From positions 22,878,001 through 22,942,000 of the forward strand of contig OX485803.1 in NCBI GenBank assembly GCA_950295325.1: 64,000 nucleotides of DNA, given 5' to 3'. Position 1 is the first letter of the stretch, and every line of letters starts with the position of its first letter. Source of the DNA: Polytrichum commune (lineage: Eukaryota > Streptophyta > Polytrichopsida > Polytrichales > Polytrichaceae). The notes under the pieces are model-generated. The model had not been told where the DNA came from. It saw only the letters and a list, made by a program, of their open reading frames with translations, and searched no databases. The position numbers and the translations under genes were made by a program. Positions 1 to 12,436 of the stretch are shown here, piece by piece.

Positions 1-98
1 ACTGTGGAGGCTTATGAACATTTGGAAGAATAAGAGGTGGAAATTTGAAATTGTATTGGTAACATGACTGACTGATGAGTCATGTCTACGATCTGGAG

Positions 99-2208
99 CT
101 GATCAATTCTGAAGTGACCAGTGCAGCAGGAGCCATTGAAGCTGGTCGTGCGGCAATGGATGGTGGAATTTCTGTGGTATTTTCTTTCTCTGCCTTGGGT
201 ATCAATTAGAATTGTGCACCTTAAGTCTCCTTTGCAAAATATTAGTGTGGGGAAATCATTTTCTTCGTGAAGTCAATGGCTAGGTATTCTTGAGGAACTT
301 GTTGGTGATATGGCATCTTCTTCACAGTGTTACTACTCTATTTACGTAATTGTGTGGTGTATCCGGGTGGAAACATGGAACTGGTAGCTGGAAGTGACGA
401 TGAGAACGCCAGGAGCTGCTGAGGTACCCTATCCTCCAGTTGTCTTCTCTTCTTCACCACAAGCTTATAGACACTTAACAGTCGGCTTCTTGAATTTCAC
501 AAGCTCAAATGCCCAACACAGAATTGTGATCAACTCAAGAAAAGGCTCCAAGTGTTATTCTCCTGGTTTATAAGCAATGGATTTCTGCCTGCAGGTCATC
601 AAGACACTTATACATGAGTATCCTTCAGCATTGATTGGGGTGAGCACTGGTCAGCTCACAAAATCTGATTGGTGGATCCATAATTGAAAACCATACACAG
701 ATGAAGAGAATCATAGTGGTCAATCATTTCAAAATGTTATTTTACAATCATGTTGATATTTTCTAAACCTTTCTGGGTCTTTGTCAGCTCAGTCATCCTT
801 TGAGAGGACCGAATTACAATCTTCTACTGATTTCTTGGATCTAGGCTGGAACGGTCTTGACATGGCAGGATGCAGAGAGTGCTAAAGATGCAGGGGCTAA
901 ATTCCTGCTGAGCCCCATATCAAGTCAGGTGTGTAAATTTATACCTGACAAGCCACTGAAAGAATGCCTCAATCCCAAAACTATTGAGAAGAATCGTTGT
1001 GAGGATTCTCACACCTTGATATGTTTGCCCAGCAATGGTGTGAGCTTGAAAAGAAAACTAGTCTGTTCTCTAGAAGCTTAACTTTGGGCTGTGGGGGAAT
1101 CTAGGTCTATTTCATCCAGTCCAACGTTACTGGCTCCACTGGTTTCCATTGTTTGATGTTACGGTAAATCTGTACAAAGTAACCATGCCCATCCTATTAT
1201 TAATTGGATGTGGCTTGCTTTGTTGGTGAAGGACCTCATACAAGCCCATCATGACAGCCGTGTTCTCTTCATTCCAGGGGCAATGACTGCTACTGAGGTT
1301 TGACCTTCAACTTTGCAGTTTTCTGATGAGAAACATTGTGACAGCCTGATGCTGGAAATCACTTCACAAAAAAATGCCCTATGTTTTCTTAGAGTTGATA
1401 TGGTTGTGAATATTGTGACAAGTGAGATTTGTTGGACCACTGGATGCAGGTCCTCAATGCTTATAGATGGGGTGCTGCGTGTGTGAAGGTACTATATATT
1501 CTCTTGTATCTCAAATGTATATGAAGGTGTTATTTTACAATTTGTAGATACCAATTTTATGTTGGATACATTATATTTACGTTGTATTGCAGCAAGTTTA
1601 TATAGTGGTATATTATTCTGCACAGTATATAGAAACTTCTATGTGACTTGACTGAGAACGCTCCTTTTGCTTTTCATTTATTTGTGTGACTCAGATATGG
1701 ACATCTGCCAGGAAATTCTTAATCTATACTTATCAAATTTTCTTACTGTAGCTATACCCAGTGTCTCTTATTGGAGGGATTCAATATGTACAAACTCTCA
1801 AAAACTCATTCCCGCACATTTCACTCATCGCATCCAGCGGGATTACTGTTGGTGAGTGCCTATCTATGCCATAATACATTGGTAGAGCTTTCAATTTCAT
1901 TTGTTTATTCTTCCAATGATACACAGGCTGCTGAAGCTCTCAAGCTTCCTGTGTAAATGAAGGAAATAATTTTTGTTTATTCTGCACTTGTTCTAGGAGA
2001 TCATTATGGACGTACATGAGCAGTTTCAGTTATGCCTTGTGTGTTCACAGGGACAATGGAGTCATACTTGTGTGCTGGGGCAACGGCGGTCGTTTTATCG
2101 GATGCGATATTCGACAAATCTGCCATGACGAATCATGACTATACAGATATATTGAAGCGATCAGCTGTTGCTACTGCACTTGCTTCTTCCATTAGGAGGA
2201 GATTGTGA
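99..2208 (+). CDS. KDPG/KHG-type aldolase, 3' part of gene (8 exons seen)
   Basis: Class I aldolase of the 2-dehydro-3-deoxyphosphogluconate / 4-hydroxy-2-oxoglutarate family, which cleaves KDPG to pyruvate and glyceraldehyde-3-phosphate. Exons read by eye: about 99-176, 388-423, 595-639, 845-928, 1232-1297, 1450-1488, 1752-1851 and 2051-2208 (TGA). All junctions are GT-AG and the phases agree, giving about 201 residues. Family motifs appear in order: GGISV, LEVTMRTPGA (catalytic Glu about residue 28, Arg 32), AGTVLTWQDAESAKDAGAKF, FIPGAMTATE, CVK-LYPVS (Schiff-base Lys about 116), GGIQYV, IASSGI and AVVLSDAIFDKSAM. The N-terminal strand that normally carries VIACLR is absent, so the gene probably starts left of the window. 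An in-frame ATG at 75 has a stop just upstream and is a weaker start choice. No transit peptide can be judged. The aldolase fold looks complete and functional. Confidence 0.88.
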
Positions 2209-3425
2209 GAGAATTTTCCAGGGAGGCTGAATTTCCTGTCTTGCAGAAAGTGATGGATTAATCTGTGCAAAAGAGCTCTATGAAGACACTTGATGCCAAT
2301 GTACATAAGGTTACCTACCAATGCCCATTGTATACTCCTATGCGTTGGATAAAGGGATTTTCAACTCAATGCACATTATGCTTATGTACACCAGTTAGAA
2401 CAATATTGGAATCCATATATCACTTGTTAACAATTTTGTGAAGTGTCCATTAGTGAAGACCATCATTTAATGCTCATGGACATATATGAGAAAGTATTCA
2501 GTTCCGTGCTCAAAAGTGTGCTTCACATATGTAGAACTCTTGAAACAGCTCAAATGCGTTTGTGGAGTTTGTACGAGACTCTCAGAATTTTTTTTCTCTC
2601 TTATGCACCACAGCATTAGGTGTGTTAATCAAATCCGCCATTTAGAGTTAGAGTGTTGCAGTAGCCTTGGTTGATCTTTATGACAATTTTACTGGTCATT
2701 GAGGCTAACAAGGGTTTATCCAACAATTTTGCAGGTTTCACCGCTCTTGATGTGTTGAATGGAATCAGGAAGTTGGAATGACTTGGAATCGTGAAGTCAA
2801 AGCAACCATGTCACTGCTACACAATCATTTTTGATGGCATTTGAAAGGTTGCAACCTCAACCCTTATCCAGGGAGATGATGTTAGTTAAAGCTCTTAACA
2901 TGGCCGTGTAGGCTGGTCTAGTCTTCCTCTGGAGTATGCATCACATTCAACCTCCAAACTCTCATAGCCTGCTTCACATGCAACACTTGCCACAAAGGGT
3001 AACTTATTGTGGTGGCAAACTTGTAGCAATACATCTGAAATTCCTAATCTCTATAGAAGGAGTGCCCTCTTCCATATTTTGAGATGAGTGATTCTCGTTG
3101 ACAAGATCCAAAGAATTGCTCAGTTCGTCATTAACAAGGAGTACTTCTGGCATCGCTCAAGATTTAGGAGATGACCGAGGTTTTGAAGTGTTTGGTACTC
3201 GTTCGGCTTGTTGTTTCTTTGATTTACTGGTTGTTTTGGTAGGAACGCATGCATCACGAGTGATTGATTGTGTAGCTCGCAAGCAACCTCGCGGAGTTGT
3301 TGATGTTCAGGTTTGTGGTTTATGATTGTGGGAGTGCCTTGAAGAATCACCCCAAGACACACAGGATTTTTCACCCACATAATCAAGGGAACTTTTTCTT
3401 AGGGTCACCCTGCCCCCATACTACA
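2209..3425. other. 3' flank of aldolase gene, nothing recognised
   Basis: This probably contains the 3' UTR of the aldolase gene in its first few hundred bases. Short open frames on both strands (for example 3098-3325 +, 3120-3386 -) overlap each other and show no recognisable domain. No transposon boundary was seen before 3426. Confidence 0.4.
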
Positions 3426-3913
3426 CAGTCCACCCTCTATAAATGTTAGGCTCTGGAGTAAAATTTTCCTAACATTTATAGTGAGTTAACATTGTAACAG
3501 TTATAAAGGGAGCTTTTTGAATGCTTAACAAATATAAATTCATTACAATTATGGAGGGAGAGTTTTGCAAAATTATCATATATAAAATATGTGTATCAAA
3601 TCAATCCTTTATTTTTACGAAACAAAATAAGTTTCAATATAGTCTAGATGAATAATTTGATCACAAAAGTCAAATTTGATGGCTTTTGCCACTTTGAAAG
3701 GTTGTGAGTCAATGTAATGGATGTCATCACACAGTATTGGATGTATTTCGTAGGTTAACATTTATAAGTGGCAAATTAACAAAGAGGGGAGTAAATTATT
3801 GTTAACATTTAACATAGTTAACATTCTAGTTAGCAATATGAGGGGAGTACGATTTTGTTGACAAATATAATGAGTTAACGTTTACAAGTGTAACATTTAT
3901 CGAGGGTGGACTG
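3426..3913 (+). mobile_element. pogo/mariner-like MITE, copy 1 (488 bp)
   Basis: Non-coding element with terminal inverted repeats beginning CAGTCCACCCTC and ending GAGGGTGGACTG. Subterminal TTAACATTTATA-like motifs recur inward from both ends. CAGT termini with a TA target are typical of pogo/Tigger-type elements in the Tc1/mariner group. The 3' flank is TA; at the 5' flank the TA is separated by an extra CA. A near-identical inverted copy lies at 16197-16684. It encodes nothing and would need a transposase supplied elsewhere. Confidence 0.82.
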
Positions 3914-4979
3914 TAGTATGTGGGACCGTTGTTGGCACATAACTTAGAAGGAAATATATAAAAAATTATAAATTTTCATCACAATATTTTCAAAAATACG
4001 CCATCAACAATGCGAAATGTTTCCAATATACAAAGAATGCACCACGAATGATCAAAATACACCTCAATATCTCCAACCACTCGTGTAAAGGGGAAGGTCC
4101 TCCCCTCGGGGCTTTCCCCTTCTAAAAAGCAGGCCTTGTTTTTCATTGAAATGCACTCGGGGTACACGTTTTTAAGAGACTCGTCATAGATCACAAGACA
4201 CAAAGGAATTCTCACTTGCATAAATCACATAGAACTATGAAGTGTCTCTTATTATTCTTCGCATCAACCCTCACTTGGCGCCATTTCTCTCACCCCAAAG
4301 GTACCAATTTTGGGTCCGGCCACGATTATGGAACCCGATGTTCTATGAAGGAGCGGGCCAAATTAAATTAGCAACCTCCTAGCTTATAGGGCAAAATGGC
4401 GAACAACAAGAAGGCGGGTGGGAAGAAGAGGTTAGAAATCATCATTGCACAAACTTCATGAGATTTCAAGTATAACCAATCATGTTCATGAGCAAGAAGG
4501 GCAAGGGATGTATGTGGTCCTTGGAGATATGTCAAATTGATTAGAAGGACAAGGGACACCTAGTATGTGGAAACTCATATCTCTTTGTGGATACATATGG
4601 GTGTTATAATCATACCATCCTACAAAGTACATGTGCACATGGTCTAAATGGGATATGCCACAATTCTTTCATCTCATCATCCATGCAACTATGCTATACA
4701 TTATTAGTGTGGGTGTTTAATGTACTAGCTTATTACCTACCATGTGTCATGATATCAAATTAAGTGGCAAGAAACATACTCTAATGGTTGGACAAATGAC
4801 TCGTCAACACATGGCGGGCGGTTGAAACCTCATCAAACAATGTTTTGTCTATCACATTTGTGTATGACACATTTGAGAGGGTGATGGTTGAAAATACAAG
4901 CTTATAGCTATATGTTTGATTGTTGTTAACTCATCCACCTAGGAGTACACATTCATGAAAAATTATACATATCAAAATT
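3914..4979. other. Intergenic, no gene seen
   Basis: AT-rich DNA with only short random open frames. One local hairpin made of GGGGAAGG and CTTTCCCC-type arms lies around 4090-4120. No repeat family with clear ends was identified. Confidence 0.4.
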
Positions 4980-5830
4980 GCAGGCTTCATGTTAGTGTGA
5001 GTTCATAAACCAAGTCCAAATGTTCTTTAAGGTCTGCATTACCCACAAAGACTGTGACTTTAAAAAAAACAAAATGTTTACTAAAATGTGTTTCTAATAC
5101 GTTAACCTTTAATTGCACGAGGGTGCAATTAAATGGACCTACAACTTTCATACCACCCTTGCTGCCAAGGGTATTTGAACCCACTATCACCAACATTTGT
5201 TTTGAAGAGCCACTTGGCAAATAGAAGCCAACTTCAAATGAAGGTGTAAGAATCTCTTCATTTCAACCAATATTTAATAGTTGCAAAGTTGAGGTTTTCA
5301 AGGTGGTACAACTAGTAAAATCTTGTTTTCTCTTAATTTTGAATGATGGGGTAGATGTTGATCATGGATTAAAATAAATGCATGTGTACGAAATTGGAAT
5401 ACATACATCTAAGCATTTAAATTTTAAAATTTGGAGTAAGCTACTTTAGAGGTGGTCAGTTCATTGACCAAGGGATGGGTGTCCACTTCATATTCAACTT
5501 GAATGTCAATTTTGAAGCATGTTTACTATGAGGTTTTGCCCAAATTCCTAAATACAGTTTAGTACAATGGGCAACACTCATGAGAAAGAAAGTTTATCTT
5601 CCATGCAAGCTCTAAGTAGTGACTTTCTATGAGGATCAAACTTACTTTGGAGCATTGTAATCCTTAGAATCAAAGTGAAATCTAACAAGGCTCATGTCTA
5701 TATATTCTTGAAATATTTAAGAATCACCATACCAAGTGGGAAGCCCAAACGATGATGTGAGGTGGCAATCTAAAATTCTCTCCTGGCAAGAGATGACCAC
5801 TAGGTCACCAGGGGCAATAAACAATTAATA
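4980..5830. repeat. Dispersed repeat of unknown class, copy A
   Basis: This stretch aligns by eye, with many small changes, to about 36100-37850. Shared landmarks include 'cactatcaccaacattt', 'aagccaacttcaaa', 'agaggtggtca' and 'caagagatgacc'. In the second copy the homology is interrupted by the GGGCTAGCCC array element. No terminal repeats or intact coding frame were seen, so the class is unknown; a decayed retroelement is possible. Confidence 0.5.
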
Positions 5831-7219
5831 CAACACTATACTCAATTTATAATCAAAATCTAGTCAAAATTAATAATAAAAATTAAACTATAAGGATATT
5901 GTTTATCATCTTATCAACATGAAAATTTGTGTACAAGTTGATGAAATGAATTTGAAATAACCTTGTTCCAACACTTAATTTTCTATGGAGTACAAACCCA
6001 CATTTTAAGGAAATATTCCAACTAAAATTTACATAAATTTGGACCTTTTGAAGAACTGTTGGAGTAAACGATATTCCGTGTTTTATAGCACGTACACAAA
6101 TTTGCCTCTTGCGTATAGTTGAATGAGAAACTTATGTGTAGTTGGGGCAACTAATACAATCAATGCAACTACCTTGATTATGGTAAATATTGTGGACCGT
6201 ACTATTTAGTTCACATTTCCAAACGAGAAACGTTGAGGATAGTATTGTCAGGTGCGCAATATTCACCAACCCATATTATTAAATATCAAAGGTCTGCGGT
6301 GCACGTTACAATATTTCCATTGGATTGAAAATAGTGTGCAATGTGTTGCTATCTAGTGACTCTCTCTCCTTGATGTGAGCACATCCCTAGTGAAGGTGGT
6401 GCTCACCACCAAAACCTACTTCTAGGAAACACTTCCAACCACTTCAAAGGATGATATCTCTTTTCAAATCTTGCTCATCTCTCATAAACAAAAAGCCCAT
6501 CTTTGTAGACACCAAAGATTGCCTCCTAATTTTTAGAATTCGAATGTCAATTTTATGTCGATTGTTGGAGTCAAGTTTACCCTTAATTTCATTTTATATG
6601 TTTTCTCACTTGATTTTTGGAATCAAAAAGTGAGGGTGAGAGGGAACTGTCACATACGAATACATATTTCATTCATCCAACAAAAACACCACGAAGTAAT
6701 ACATATTCTAGAGGTTACTCTCCCCTTCCTTCCTTTCTTTTTTTGTGTTTTGGAATTTGACACCAAAATTGGATTGATTAAAGTGTACTAAGATTGCACA
6801 TTGTTTTCATGTGTGATGGTGTACAGTGTGAGGAACAGTATAGTATTGCCACGCACCCACCCAATGATTCATCATAATCAATGTATGTCCAAGGCAACTA
6901 ACTAAATGTGTAGACATATTTGCCTATACAAACCTCAATGTTTGTTCCCGACATGATCCTTGTTCACGAGAACTTCCGGAAAGTCCAAATATTTTTCGGT
7001 AGGTTTTTTTCTTTCACAACATTGTTAAAATGGTGATATGCATGTGGATGACGATGCTTTTCGGACACAAAGGGAGCCGTGAACCTTGAGTTCAACACAT
7101 GCAAAACCACCTTTCCAAGTGAACCCATCCCCCAAACGCCAAGTGCAAGGAGCTTTTCCTACTTTGTTTTCCGCACCACTAAGTAAGTTAGTGTACACTA
7201 AAGAGTTTATCTAAGCTCA
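5831..7219. other. Intergenic DNA upstream of TBC gene
   Basis: AT-rich, with no domain recognisable in any frame. From about 7050 the base composition rises in G+C toward the TBC gene start, suggesting the promoter begins near 7.1-7.3 kb. Confidence 0.35.
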
Positions 7220-7709
7220 CCTAAAATAAGATGAAGAGCAACGGAGTCCCTCGTAGGCTACCTTGCACTCTCATCATTTCCGCGACCTGTGGGGTTCTTG
7301 GGGGAGGTGATTGCATCGGAGCTTCGCATCGCAGCAGCATCTTCATCGTCCATTTCCACCGTCTCCCGCACGCACAGGTGGACTCCCCATAGAGAGACGG
7401 ACACAGAGAGGGGCTGCATGTGGGGAACAAACAAAATTGCAACCGGATCGACTTGTTTGAGCTGGAGAATGTACTACAGATGCTCTTGTGTCCCCCAAAC
7501 CCTAATTGTTTGAGCTTGTTGTGGAGCTCGCTTAACCTCGCTTGCGCAACCTTTTGGGACCGCGATCTTTTCTGCAAGGGTGTGGTGTATGAGCCGTGAG
7601 GCATGGCAATGTCGGACAGCAGCAGCGAGGGTGGAGCTTGAGTTGGTGGGGGATCGGTGAAGGATGTGAGTAGTGTGTGGGAAGAAGGGCTTTGTGTTTT
7701 GACACAGCT
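7220..7709 (+). promoter_or_regulatory. GC-richer 5' region / putative 5' UTR of TBC gene
   Basis: G+C and CpG content rise clearly over this stretch compared with the DNA on either side, and it ends at the inferred start codon. No single core promoter motif is convincing. A 198-codon open frame on the opposite strand (7221-7817) runs across this region and the first coding exon, and is best explained by the composition. Confidence 0.4.
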
Positions 7710-10700
7710 ATGAGGCCCGCCACTGGCAATGAGAGTGAACGAGTGGGCTCTGTGAACGTCAACAATAACGTGGATCGGGGCATCAATCAAACCCTGCGCA
7801 AAGTCACCGGGTACCACTCTTGCCTTTACTATACTTGCCCTTGGGAAATAATTCGTTTTCTCTTATGCCACCGGCTTCCTGGATGTTTACACATGTCGCA
7901 CTGGATCTGCCCTAACTCCAGAATGTCGTAGTTGTTGTAGAGCTGAAGGAAGAATGTTAACCTTGAGGGTTGCGAGAGTCAGTCGGTGAGTCTGTCATAG
8001 GTGTTTTATTACAGTGCTGTTCTGTCTTCTCATCCTGCATTTGCAGATACTAGGATGTGGCATGGGCAAATCCTGGGGTGCTCCTAGGATAATTTGAGTT
8101 GGTGGTGAACCACGTTACAGTTCTGGAACAGCTCACATTCTATGAATTTTTCGGATTTGGGGCTGCTTCTTATCACCTTGCAGTGCTGTTCATTCTAGCT
8201 CAAAAGAGCGCGAGTGTTATGTCCTTGATGATGGCTTTCAAGTGGTATTTATTTTCACTTCTGTTCTTCATTTTACATTTTGGGGGAGTCTGACAATTGA
8301 ACCAAGAGTGTAATTTTGGCAGCTATTATTGTATGTGTTTGATATGTGTCCATGAGTATGGTAATAGTCAGAGAAAATATTGGCAGAAGTGCCAAACCAT
8401 TCCGGTAGTGTTTCTTAGAAATTGAAATACTTGGGTTGCAGGTTGCTCAATGTGGGGAGGATATTGGGACGCAAGGAGTCAGCTGAGGAGCCATCTACCT
8501 CAGACAGAAGGGATGCCAGTGAAAATTCTAGTCCCAGTGTGAGCGGAGCTCCTTCACTCACAGAATCCAAGGTAAGAATGGGGGAAAATAGCTGGCCTGG
8601 AGAATCTGCATTTCGCATTCCACTTAGTCAAATTCATTGAATTCCTGTATTACATCCAGCGCAGGCTTACCATAGGATCCAGAATTGCCCTACTGGAGAT
8701 CCTTCAATTATACCTACATACGTAAGTGGAATACTATGTTATCGTGCAGCTTGTGTTCAAGTCCTCTTCTATCACCAGGATTTAATTAAAGGTAAAAAAA
8801 AAAAATCTCAATATAATGAAGGCCGATTTACACTATCGCCAAGGGCTGTGATTATGAAATTGGTGCGCTCTTGAAACTCATCTAAAGGCCATACCTCGGA
8901 AATTGAAATTGGATTTTTGTTGTCACGGGCCTTCACATGTAGTCTAAAGACCGAGGGACTGGGCTCTGAACTGAATGCTATTTCTACACAATAAGTCATA
9001 ACAAATCAAAGGTTGTGAGTTTTTAAAGTGTCACAGTCTCCCAGTTTTGTGTTAGACCCATCTATTTTAGGTGGGCTTGATGCAAAATTCAGTAGACCAT
9101 GAATCGTTATCCATTGCATGCCATGTAGGACTCTCTGTAGGTTTTTATCCATTCAAACCTCCTCGATCCTTGGGATCTCAAGCTCTAGTGTAAAGTGAAG
9201 TAAGACAGTCTCAGCATTTTCCACCAATGAGAGCTTCTAGAATTCAATGGTCATGGCCCCTCAAGCTCTACTGCCAAGTTTCCCTGATATCTTAAAGGGT
9301 AGACCTTGTTTTTAGCGTCATGCTGTGAGGTGCTTGTCACCATGGCACACAATGTTGGTGTGTATTGAATCAGACAACGAGCCTTCTTATCCAGCTCTGA
9401 TCATCTGAGTGCATAATTGGCTTCAGCTCTCATGTAGAGCAAATATAGACAAATGTCTTGGAGTGATGTCTTGTTGAGCTCATATGTCGGTGGCTTGACA
9501 GAGCTTCCAAAGTGATGCCAGTGACAGTAATGGGGAGTCCTGTGCTCCATCACCCAGTTATCCATTCGACACTGCCAGCAGAGGAAGTGCATCTGAGAAC
9601 TCCAGACCAACCATAGGAGGTAGAGCCACTGATGCTGCCCGCGTTGCTAGGTTCAAGAAGATACTTGCTGCCCCCACTGTTGATGTTGGTAAGTCTCTAC
9701 ATCTTTATTTTAGCCAGTTTAGATGATTTGGGCTAAACACAGGGATACAATACTTGAGTTTCACCATACGGAATGTGGAAGCAGGAAGGGGCATTATTAC
9801 ATTGTGATTGATATGTGTAAGCTACTTTGAAAGGACTGTGATGGCAATGGTGGCCGTCCTTAATTATATCATAACATTTTCTCTAATCTATTGTGCTGGA
9901 GACAGATGCCTTGCGAGAGCTTGCATGGAGTGGTGTACCTCCCTTCCTCAGACCAGCAGTTTGGCGGCTCCTTCTGGTGTGTTTTAATCAACCTTTACTC
10001 TTCTTGAACCCTGTTTCATTCCTGTGTAAAGGGTTTACACTGCCAGATATGGTGCCTAGAAAAGACATGTAATTCAAGAATTTTACAAGAGAGCTATTGA
10101 CATCCAAAGATTGCATGCAGGGTTATGCATCACCCAAAGCAGAAAGAAGGGAAGGAGCTCTAGCTAGGAAGCGGCAGGAGTATCTGGATTGTATTCCACA
10201 ATACTATGACATCCCAGATGCTGATCGTAGTGAGGATGAGAATGTGATGCTACATCAGGTTCAGCTCTTCGACCTGTTTGTAAAGTGTTAGAAAATGCCC
10301 GTGTTTTCATTTTTATCACAATTTTGTTCCCAGCCTTGTGAATCTAGAAAGATTGTGGGCAGACCACAATCTGTTTACAGCTGGGGGAACATTTCAAACT
10401 ATACATATTGAGTGGATAGCATGAATGTGCTGACAAGGCTTTCCTGGTGGTCTGTGGGAAAACTCAGATAGGTGTGGATGTGCCAAGGACGCTATCTGAA
10501 GTGCCATTTTTTCAGGAGGCTGTAATTCAATCCACCTTGACACGCATCTTGTATATATGGTGAGCAGCTCTCAGCACACTCCTTTGATGTTGTAAACTTA
10601 GTGTCCAAAGCTTAAATAGTGAACAGAAGTGCAGGCGCCTACTCCTATTTTGTGCCTTGTATACCCTGAAAGCCTCCATGTCCTACTTTGTGCTAATGGG

Positions 10701-12436
10701 TGGGGTGTTCTTATTTAACACCCTTATTCTGGAGGTGTCCACTGATGAGTCTTTTGGTGTTATCTGGCAGGGCCATTCGACACCCAGCGAGTGGTTATGT
10801 CCAAGGGATCAACGACTTGGCCACACCATTTATTGTTGTATTTTTGTCTGAATACTTGGAAGGTGACATAGACACCTGGGATTTATCTAAACTCTCACCA
10901 GGCAGTATCTCGAAGGTCAGTTGAGATTGATAAGAGTGCAAAGTTCTTTGTTTTCGATGTTATTTGTGCTTTACAGGCAGGAGACTTAAGGGATGTTTTT
11001 CTGATGAGGAAGTATGTACCTGCAGGTGGAAGCTGACACTTTTGGCTGCCTGTCAAAGTTACTAGATGGCATACAAGATCATTATACTTTTGCTCAGCCT
11101 GGAATACAGCGCCTTGTCTTCAGATTCAAAGAGCTTGTGCGCCGCATTGATGGTTCTCTTTCTTTACTTCTCTATTTTCAATGTACAGCACACGTATTTC
11201 TAATGATTTCAATTTCAAGTGTTGATGGGCTCATGCAACACTTTTTGTAATGTGCAATGTACATTTGATTTCACAAACAGAAATGAAAAACATTGAAGAC
11301 AACATGCTTCGATTTCTGTCCTTTTGTTGTTGTTGATATTCTAACTGAAAGACTAAGATTTCAATGTTTTGAATACTACAGAACCAGTTGCTAAGCATTT
11401 GGAGCAGGAGGGACTCGAGTTTCTCCAATTTTCGTTTCGCTGGTTAAACTGCCTTCTTATTCGAGAGGTAGGCAATGAACATGTAGTTTTTTCTTTTCTT
11501 TGTATCTGTTTAATCCAAAAGACAAATTGTGGCTGTATTTCTCTGTTGTCTTGGACTGATATGAATCAGTGAGCTGCCATGTATGGACCTGGGGTCCCAC
11601 ACATGTCCAATACCTTTAAGAAGATCTTTGTCACTGCTGATTTTGTCTCAGCTTCTCCATGACTAATGGAAGCACTTCAACTTTAGCATTGGCTTCTGGT
11701 GTCAACCATCTGATACCTTCATATACGTCTTCTATACCAGTCTATGTCTTATTTGGAGTATTGGTATGTCCACATTGTCCAAATGAATTACTTGTGCTAA
11801 TTTAGAAGGCAACCACTTGTTTTGTGCAGATTCCTTTCCAGCTTGTGGGACGTCTATGGGATACGTGGCTGTCAGAGGCTGACAACTTCACAGAGTACCT
11901 TGTGTATGTTTGTGCCAGTTTCTTGCTCACAGTAAGTCCTAATGCTCATTCTCTTGAAAATATATTTGCAGTGGAGACCAAAAGAACAAACTCCAGTCTT
12001 TAGTAGTCCTCACAAGTGGATCAGTCAGATCAACTTATCCTTCAGATTGCTCCTCTTTTTCACCACAGTGATTTGTCACAGAGTCGCTTTACCTCGTTCT
12101 TTCCAAATGTATCTGTGTGTCACTGTGTGAGAATTGTTTACATCACTGCTGTATCCTTGTGTTATGTTCTAGCAGACGAATTCCTTTGCCTTCAATATAA
12201 GTATACTTATCTATATCTCTTCTGAACAGAGAGCTATATGAAATACTGATATGTGTATTTGGATGCAGTGGTCGGACCAGTTACAGCAACTTGATTTCCA
12301 AGAAATGGTTCTATTCTTGCAGCACCTTCCTACAAGGAATTGGACACATCAAGAGTTAGAGATGGTGCTCTCTCGTGCTTTTATGTGGCGTGTCATGTTT
12401 GATGGCTCACCTTCTCATTTGAATTCTTCATCCTAA
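7710..12436 (+). CDS. TBC1D22-like Rab GTPase-activating protein (12 exons)
   Basis: TBC-domain protein predicted to stimulate GTP hydrolysis by Rab GTPases in membrane traffic. Exons: 7710-7810, 8442-8571, 8665-8721, 9502-9688, 9906-9976, 10121-10258, 10468-10559, 10771-10915, 11026-11152, 11382-11467, 11830-11931, 12269-12436 (TAA). All introns are GT-AG and phases match throughout (1404 nt, 467 aa), close to the usual size of plant members. Residues 1-160 are low-complexity and Ser-rich, opening with the family's NQTLRKVTGLL segment, which joins exons 1 and 2. The TBC domain spans about 160-430: WSGVPPFLRPAVWRLLL; the arginine-finger motif IGVDVPR (Arg about 235); the glutamine-finger motif YVQGINDL (Gln about 270); QDHYTFAQPGIQRLVF; EGLEFLQFSFRWLNCLLIRE; LWDTWLSE; and LDFQEMVLFLQHLP. 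Both catalytic fingers are kept, so it should be active. The start is the first ATG in the exon-1 frame. Intron 3 (8722-9501) holds an old MITE. Confidence 0.93.
8826..9285 (+). mobile_element. Degenerate Harbinger-like MITE inside TBC intron 3
   Basis: Much diverged relative of the 500-bp GGGCCACTTC elements at 18899-19400 and 48466-48965, in the same orientation as the first. Colinear landmarks: 'tgattatgaaatt', 'aaaggcca', 'aggttgtgag', 'tttgtgttag', 'atgccatgtagga' and 'ccaccaatgagag'. The ends are worn and no target-site duplication can be called. Confidence 0.6.

Noticed and set aside
7221-7817. 198-codon open frame on the minus strand
   Set aside because: Antisense to the GC-rich leader and first coding exon of the TBC gene; low-complexity Pro/Ser/Arg content, no domain.
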